Assembly: GCF_022662175.1 (NCBI RefSeq)
Contig: NZ_JAKMCR010000002.1
Coordinates: forward strand, 395,260-459,259
Direction: 5' to 3'
Length of the DNA: 64,000 nucleotides
Source: Aestuariivivens marinum
Lineage (GTDB): Bacteria; Bacteroidota; Bacteroidia; Flavobacteriales; Flavobacteriaceae
Shown piece after piece: positions 59,832-64,000 of the stretch. The notes under the pieces are model-generated. The model was not told the DNA's origin and searched no databases. It saw only the letters and a list, made by a program, of their open reading frames with translations. How positions within the stretch are numbered: the stretch's first letter is position 1; the number at the start of each line of letters is the position of its first letter. Position numbers and translations under genes: made by a program.

Positions 59832-59967
59832 TTTTTTAGTTTGCAGCTGGCAGTCGCAGTATCCAGTTAGATTGATGGGACTGAAATAGATTATATCTCA
59901 TGAAACCTTAAACTTTAAACATTGAAGTCCCTAATAACTATTAACCAATAACTTATTAACTTAAAAA

Positions 59968-60840
59968 ATGTCCATAAAACATTCTGAACTCATCCTAAAT
60001 CCAGATGGCAGCATCTACCATCTTAACCTAAAACCTGAGCATATTGCTGACACCATTATTTTAGTTGGTGATCAGGACCGAGTGGAAAAAATTTCCAAAC
60101 ATTTCGATACTATTGAATTTTCAACTCAAAAGAGGGAATTTAAAACCCATACCGGTTTTTATAAAGGAAAACGTTTATCGGTTATTTCAACAGGGATTGG
60201 TCCAGATAATATTGATATTGTTTTAAACGAACTGGATGCCTTGGCAAATATTGATTTCGAGACCAGAACAGTTAAAAATAACCTCAAGACTCTTAATTTT
60301 ATAAGAATAGGTACCTCCGGAGCCCTTCAGGAGGATATTCCTGTAGATGCTTTTGTAGCTAGTGAATATGGGCTTGACTTAAATGGTATGCTTCATAGTT
60401 ATCAAACCAGCGACATTACAAACCCAAAAATAGAGAGTGCTTTTATACAACATACCCAATGGCCCAATTTTAAGGCAAGACCATTAATCATAAAATGTAA
60501 TGAGACCTTAAAAAATCACATGATAAGTGATCAAACACACCAAGGCATCACCCTAACGGCTATAGGGTTTTATGGGCCACAGGGACGGGTTTTAAGATTA
60601 CCCCTTCAGGATGAAGCTCTAAATTCTAAAATTCAGACATTTGATTTTAACGGATTACGTGTCACCAATTTAGAAATGGAAACTAGTGCTATTTATGGCT
60701 TATCCAAATTAATGGAGCATAAGGCTTTATCTTTAAATGCCGTTATTGCTAATAGAGCCCTTGGTACCTTTAGTGAGCATCCGGGTAAGACCATTGAAAA
60801 GCTTATTTTGTATACTCTGGATCGACTTTCAAGTATATAA
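59968..60840 (+). CDS. Nucleoside phosphorylase (uridine-phosphorylase-like)
   Basis: 290 residues. PNP/UDP family: VGDQDRVEKISKHFD, THTGFYKGKRLSVISTGIGPDNIDIVL, IRIGTSGALQEDIPVDAFV and NLEMETSAIYGL (ribose-binding Met-Glu). Splits a nucleoside with phosphate; base preference not certain, somewhat closer to uridine phosphorylase. Confidence 0.9.
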   Translation: MSIKHSELILNPDGSIYHLNLKPEHIADTIILVGDQDRVEKISKHFDTIEFSTQKREFKTHTGFYKGKRLSVISTGIGPDNIDIVLNELDALANIDFETRTVKNNLKTLNFIRIGTSGALQEDIPVDAFVASEYGLDLNGMLHSYQTSDITNPKIESAFIQHTQWPNFKARPLIIKCNETLKNHMISDQTHQGITLTAIGFYGPQGRVLRLPLQDEALNSKIQTFDFNGLRVTNLEMETSAIYGLSKLMEHKALSLNAVIANRALGTFSEHPGKTIEKLILYTLDRLSSI

Positions 60841-61185
60841 AATAACGGGTGACAAAACCTATACTAAAACGATAACGATATCTGTTCAGTGATATCCTGA
60901 ATCTAAAGACTAACAGATACCTGATACAGACAAATGTTTACCTGTTAAACTAGTCTCTAATAACTTTTACTTTCCTTGTTTAAAGTTTATTTCCAATAAG
61001 ACTATAATAAAAGCTTTAAGAAATTTTTAATTAGCATTTTATAAAAAGTATGACTTCATTATTTTAACATCCCTTTGAAATCTTCTTTTAAACTAATTAA
61101 TTCTACGCTTAAACCATAAAACGAAGTTAGTTATCATTTTTTTTTTAATTTTAAATATCTCTTAACTTAATCCTTATTAGTCCTT
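60841..61185. other. Intergenic stretch, nothing found
   Basis: 345 bases without ORF. A GATATC-N8-GATATC arrangement occurs near 60889-60910, but as GATATC is itself palindromic it may mean nothing. No exact TAnnTTTG element was found close to the next gene. Confidence 0.5.
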
Positions 61186-62394
61186 ATGAAAAAAATTACA
61201 TTTCTGATTTCTATATTTTTATTGACCTTTAGTTATTCGATGGTTGGTCAGGCCCCTGACAATGATTTACCTTGTGGAACTTTACCTGAACTTACTGTTA
61301 ATTTGAGCGAAACCTGTACCAATGAGATTATAACTTTTACTGGAAATGAAACAGATTCAGGTTTAGGTTTACCTACCTGTATATCCAATCCTGACTGGTA
61401 CAGTAGAGATTTATGGTTTAAATTTACTATGCCTTCCAAAGGCGCTGTTCGTATAATTACTTCATTTAATAATGATAATATTTATGACTCTGGAATTGAA
61501 ATTTTTACAGGTGGAGATTGCAGTAGTTTAACCTCTTATGATTGTAATGATGATGGTAATCCAAATGGGGGTAATGATGAATTTTTCTCTCAAATTGATA
61601 TTGCTCAACCAGCCTCTTCTGTGGTTTATCTTAGAGTATGGGATGTTGATGATGTAGGAGCCGGATCTATGAATATTTGTATTTATGAAATTGACCCTCC
61701 TTTAGTTACTGATAACGATGAATGTTCCTCAGCTAATGACTTAGCAATTACAAGTGATTGCTCTTCTCCTACATTAACGACTAATTTACAATCAACCGAT
61801 TCAGCAGAAACAAATCCAACCTGTACTTCTTTTTATGAAGGTAAGGATGTATGGTATAAGATAACATTAGATGACAATGATGATTATGAAGTTACCATTG
61901 AAACTTCAGAAGATTCTGGATCCCCTGTATACGATACAGGGATAGCTGTATATTCAGGTAATTGTGGATCACTTACTGAAATTGGATGTGATGATGATGG
62001 AGGTAGCAATTTATTTTCTAAAGTTGTTTTATCCAACAGAAGAAATGAAATTTTATTTATCCGTGTCTTTATGGTTGACATTGCTCAAACTGGCACATTT
62101 AATATTTGTGCCTCTGCGACGGGAACTTTAAATACTGTTGATAAGGATTTAAATGACTTTAAATTATTTCCCAATCCGGCTCAGGATGTGGTCAACCTAA
62201 AGTTTACACAGTCATCAAGTTCTAAGGTGGATATCGCTATCTACAACCTCCAGGGGAAACTGGTCCAAGCAGTCTACAAAACACCTAACAATCAAAATGC
62301 GGCATTAAATATTGCTCATTTATCTAGCGGTATGTATTTCGTGAAGCTGAATGATGGTACCAACGAGGTCACTAAAAAATTAATGGTCCGATAA
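61186..62394 (+). CDS. T9SS-secreted protein with two repeat domains
   Basis: 402 residues. Signal ends MVGQ. Two beta-sandwich repeats of about 145 residues, each with N-x-C..A/C start, DLWFKFTMP or DVWYKITLD, YDSGIEIFTGGDCSSLTSYDCNDDG or YDTGIAVYSGNCGSLTEIGCDDDG, and VYLRVWDVDD or LFIRVFMVD. This is like PPC/CUB-type adhesive or pre-peptidase domains. The last 75 residues are a type A sorting domain (FKLFPNPAQDVVNLKF, LSSGMYFVKLNDG, TKKLMVR). Exported to the cell surface or outside. Confidence 0.9.
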   Translation: MKKITFLISIFLLTFSYSMVGQAPDNDLPCGTLPELTVNLSETCTNEIITFTGNETDSGLGLPTCISNPDWYSRDLWFKFTMPSKGAVRIITSFNNDNIYDSGIEIFTGGDCSSLTSYDCNDDGNPNGGNDEFFSQIDIAQPASSVVYLRVWDVDDVGAGSMNICIYEIDPPLVTDNDECSSANDLAITSDCSSPTLTTNLQSTDSAETNPTCTSFYEGKDVWYKITLDDNDDYEVTIETSEDSGSPVYDTGIAVYSGNCGSLTEIGCDDDGGSNLFSKVVLSNRRNEILFIRVFMVDIAQTGTFNICASATGTLNTVDKDLNDFKLFPNPAQDVVNLKFTQSSSSKVDIAIYNLQGKLVQAVYKTPNNQNAALNIAHLSSGMYFVKLNDGTNEVTKKLMVR

Positions 62395-62418
62395 GCCTCG
62401 AATGTTTATAAAAAGCAG

Positions 62419-62453
62419 CAAGGCTCTAAAGTTGATTTAGAGCCTTTTTTTAT
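62419..62453. terminator. Terminator between the two T9SS cargo genes
   Basis: Stem AAGGCTCTAAA/TTTAGAGCCTT around GTTGA with seven T on the plus side; it also immediately follows the stop of the minus-strand gene. Confidence 0.85.
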
Positions 62454-64000
62454 CTAAAGCTTAACCAGGCGTTTGAATCCTGATCTCGTATCCTTATAGC
62501 TGATCCTAAGCAGGTACAATCCTTGTTCAATACCTTCCAATCGCTCCATTGTTATACGGCCCTGTATCGCCTCCTTCTCTTCATGCCTGATCATCTTGCC
62601 GGTAATATCATATAAAGTGATCCTGAACGTTTCATTGCTCAACTGCACAGGCAACTGAATGTTAATCACTGCATTGAATGGATTCGGTATAATGGACACC
62701 TCCTTAAAGGTAAATTCGGCATTGTCGAGTCCTTCACAGGCATCGCCTATACCATCAGTGTCGGCATCGGCTTGATCTGTATTCGAAACAGTCGGACAAT
62801 TATCAATACAATCAGGTACCCCATCACTGTCAGTATCTATAAAACCTTCGTCCGTTTGGCCGTTGCAGTCGTTGTCCTTGGCATCACAGAGCTCAGGTGC
62901 ATTTGGATAAACGGTGTCGTCAGAGTCGTCGCAATCGGTGTTGTCACTGACATAACCTATAGGTGCCGAACAGGACTGAATAGTGGAAGCCGCATCGCCG
63001 TAGCCATCACCATCGGCATCGGCATAATAGGTATTGGTTACTCCTTCATCCGTCTGGCCATCGCAGTCGTTGTCCTTGCCGTCACATATTTCAATGGCAT
63101 TAGGATTTATATCTGGATCAGTATCGTTGCAATCTCCTTCATTTTCCGTAAAACCATCACCGTCATCATCAATATCAGCTGAACTGTCCAAGGTTGCCAG
63201 GTTACAATCGTCGTCCTTACCATTATCCAATATTTCCACCTCACCGGGATTCACATTGGCATCGGTATCATCACAATCGGTGTTGTCACTGACATAGCCC
63301 ACCGGTGCCGAACAGGCCTGGGTGGTGGATGCCGCATCCCCATAGCCATCACCATCGGCATCGGCATAATAGGTCGTGGTCACCCCTTCATCGGTCTGGC
63401 CGTCACAGTCGTTGTCCTTGCCATCGCAGAGTTCAGGTGCATTTGGATAAACGGTGTCGTAAGAGTCGTCGCAATCGGTATTGTCACTGACATAGCCCAC
63501 AGGGACCGAACAGGACTGGGTAGTAGATGCCGGATCCCCATAGCCATCACCATCGGCATCGGCATAATAGGTCGTGGTCACCCCTTCGTCAGTCTGGCCG
63601 TTACAGTCGTTGTCCTTGCCATCGCATATTTCAATGGCATTAGGGTTTATATCTGGATCAGTATCGTTGCAATCTCCTTCATTTTCCGTAAAACCATCAC
63701 CGTCATCATCAATATCAGCTGAACTGTCCAAGGTTGCCAGGTTACAATCGTCGTCCTTACCATTATCCAATATTTCCACCTCACCAGGATTCACATTGGC
63801 ATCGGTATCATCACAATCTGTATTGTCACTGACATAGCCCACCGGTGCCGAACAGGCCTGGGTAGTGGATGCGGCATCCCCATAGCCATCACCATCGGCA
63901 TCGGCATAATAGGTCGTGGTCACCCCTTCGTCGGTCTGGCCATCACAGTCGTTGTCCTTGCCATCGCAGAGTTCCGGTGCATTTGGATAAACGGTATCGT
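62454..64000 (-). CDS. MopE/TSP3-repeat T9SS protein (5' end beyond window)
   Basis: 515 codons visible; the reading frame is open to the right edge, so the N-terminus lies outside. The visible part is tandem MopE-type putative metal-binding repeats (YADADGDGYGD, DNTDCDD, ELCDGKDNDCDGQTDEG), each full of Asp/Cys. A TSP3-like calcium-binding stretch follows (DTDSDGVPDCIDNCP, DADTDGIGDACEG), then a type A sorting domain (SIIPNPFNAVINI ... QGLYLLRISYK, ending KRLVKL). Cell-surface or secreted, Ca-loading. DNA repeats with a 540-bp period underlie it. Confidence 0.9.
   Translation of the reverse strand, partial: DTVYPNAPELCDGKDNDCDGQTDEGVTTTYYADADGDGYGDAASTTQACSAPVGYVSDNTDCDDTDANVNPGEVEILDNGKDDDCNLATLDSSADIDDDGDGFTENEGDCNDTDPDINPNAIEICDGKDNDCNGQTDEGVTTTYYADADGDGYGDPASTTQSCSVPVGYVSDNTDCDDSYDTVYPNAPELCDGKDNDCDGQTDEGVTTTYYADADGDGYGDAASTTQACSAPVGYVSDNTDCDDTDANVNPGEVEILDNGKDDDCNLATLDSSADIDDDGDGFTENEGDCNDTDPDINPNAIEICDGKDNDCDGQTDEGVTNTYYADADGDGYGDAASTIQSCSAPIGYVSDNTDCDDSDDTVYPNAPELCDAKDNDCNGQTDEGFIDTDSDGVPDCIDNCPTVSNTDQADADTDGIGDACEGLDNAEFTFKEVSIIPNPFNAVINIQLPVQLSNETFRITLYDITGKMIRHEEKEAIQGRITMERLEGIEQGLYLLRISYKDTRSGFKRLVKL
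63034..63837. repeat. 540-bp tandem repeat within the MopE-type gene
   Basis: 63034-63297 and 63574-63837 are almost identical (all 87 codons of a shadow frame differ at one position only) and lie 540 bp, i.e. 180 codons, apart in phase. Recent duplication or gene conversion is likely. A third copy may continue past 64000. Confidence 0.85.

Noticed and set aside
59840..59875. Possible second copy of the S23-type flanking repeat (GCAGCTGGCAGTCGCAGT)
   Set aside because: Only loosely like the CTGCCAACTG stretch at 27463-27480, and there is no paired end or gene.
60889..60910. GATATC-N8-GATATC as an operator
   Set aside because: Each half is a palindrome on its own, the spacing is not repeated elsewhere, and it is about 280 bp from the next gene.
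62772..63837. Plus-strand frames over the MopE-type gene, two of them almost identical
   Set aside because: Antisense shadows of the Asp/Gly-rich repeats; their identity reflects the 540-bp DNA repeat, not a gene family.

Overview
The window looks like chromosome from a member of the Bacteroidota, most likely Flavobacteriaceae. It is AT-rich. Several promoters carry the Bacteroidota -7 element TAnnTTTG. Secreted proteins end in type IX secretion (T9SS) sorting domains, and there are many SPII lipoproteins. The housekeeping set (type 3 ProRS, BT_3928/DUF1599/DUF4293/DUF3810 families, Rho with a large N-terminal insert, fused E1 alpha-beta) is flavobacterial. Genus and species cannot be told from the sequence alone.

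Region 1 (1-18.1 kb) is an electron-transfer island. It starts with the last codons of a multiheme cytochrome. A four-gene operon follows: an NHL-propeller lipoprotein, a 9-heme lipoprotein, a 652-aa outer-membrane barrel and an 11-heme periplasmic cytochrome. This is the composition of a porin-cytochrome conduit for moving electrons across the outer membrane. Next come two tandem exported OB-fold (NrfJ-like) proteins, divergent from a 1059-aa CcsBA cytochrome c synthase. A minus-strand pair completes the island: a T9SS-exported NHL/Ig-like protein and a 1607-aa protein joining a glycine-rich domain, PKD/Ig-like repeats and 14 heme motifs.

Region 2 (18.7-23.4 kb) holds tRNA-Arg, a Crp/Fnr regulator with a cysteine cluster and a sulfur/persulfide module: two YeeE/YedE proteins, TauE/SafE, a CstB-like persulfide dioxygenase-rhodanese, DUF2892 and an HMA protein.

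Regions 1 and 2 are tied together by a repeated regulatory signature that I found by reading the intergenic DNA. A TGAC-N4-GTCA palindrome lies exactly 29.5 bp (dyad centre to first T) from a TAnnTTTG-like -7 element. It occurs upstream of the conduit operon, both sides of the nrfJ-like/ccsBA divergence, the T9SS/giant-cytochrome operon and the CstB-like gene. A degenerate copy at the same spacing precedes the YeeE operon. This predicts one class-II Crp/Fnr-type regulon covering cytochrome maturation, surface electron transfer and sulfur handling.

Region 3 (23.4-60.8 kb) is mostly core: clpS-prmA-tpiA-TlpA-like-ABC permease, a small S23/four-helix-bundle insertion that abuts the permease start, BT_3928, DUF1599, folP, cdaA, an MsbA-like exporter, truA, rho, rpsT, tRNA-Glu, proS, a Trp/Gly/Ser-rich lipoprotein, a FadL-like porin, folE, cysS, yidD, pepD, peptidases, a SpoU methylase, a DEAD-box helicase with a structured leader, two tiny ORFs around a terminator ahead of an orphan exbD, a 3D-domain lipoprotein, a sterol-desaturase-like hydroxylase, fused E1, a 2OG-Fe(II) oxygenase, a SUI1 protein and a nucleoside phosphorylase. 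Region 4 (61-64 kb) has two convergent T9SS cargo genes, the second a MopE/TSP3-repeat protein cut by the right edge. No CRISPR array, transposase, rRNA or phage genes were seen.
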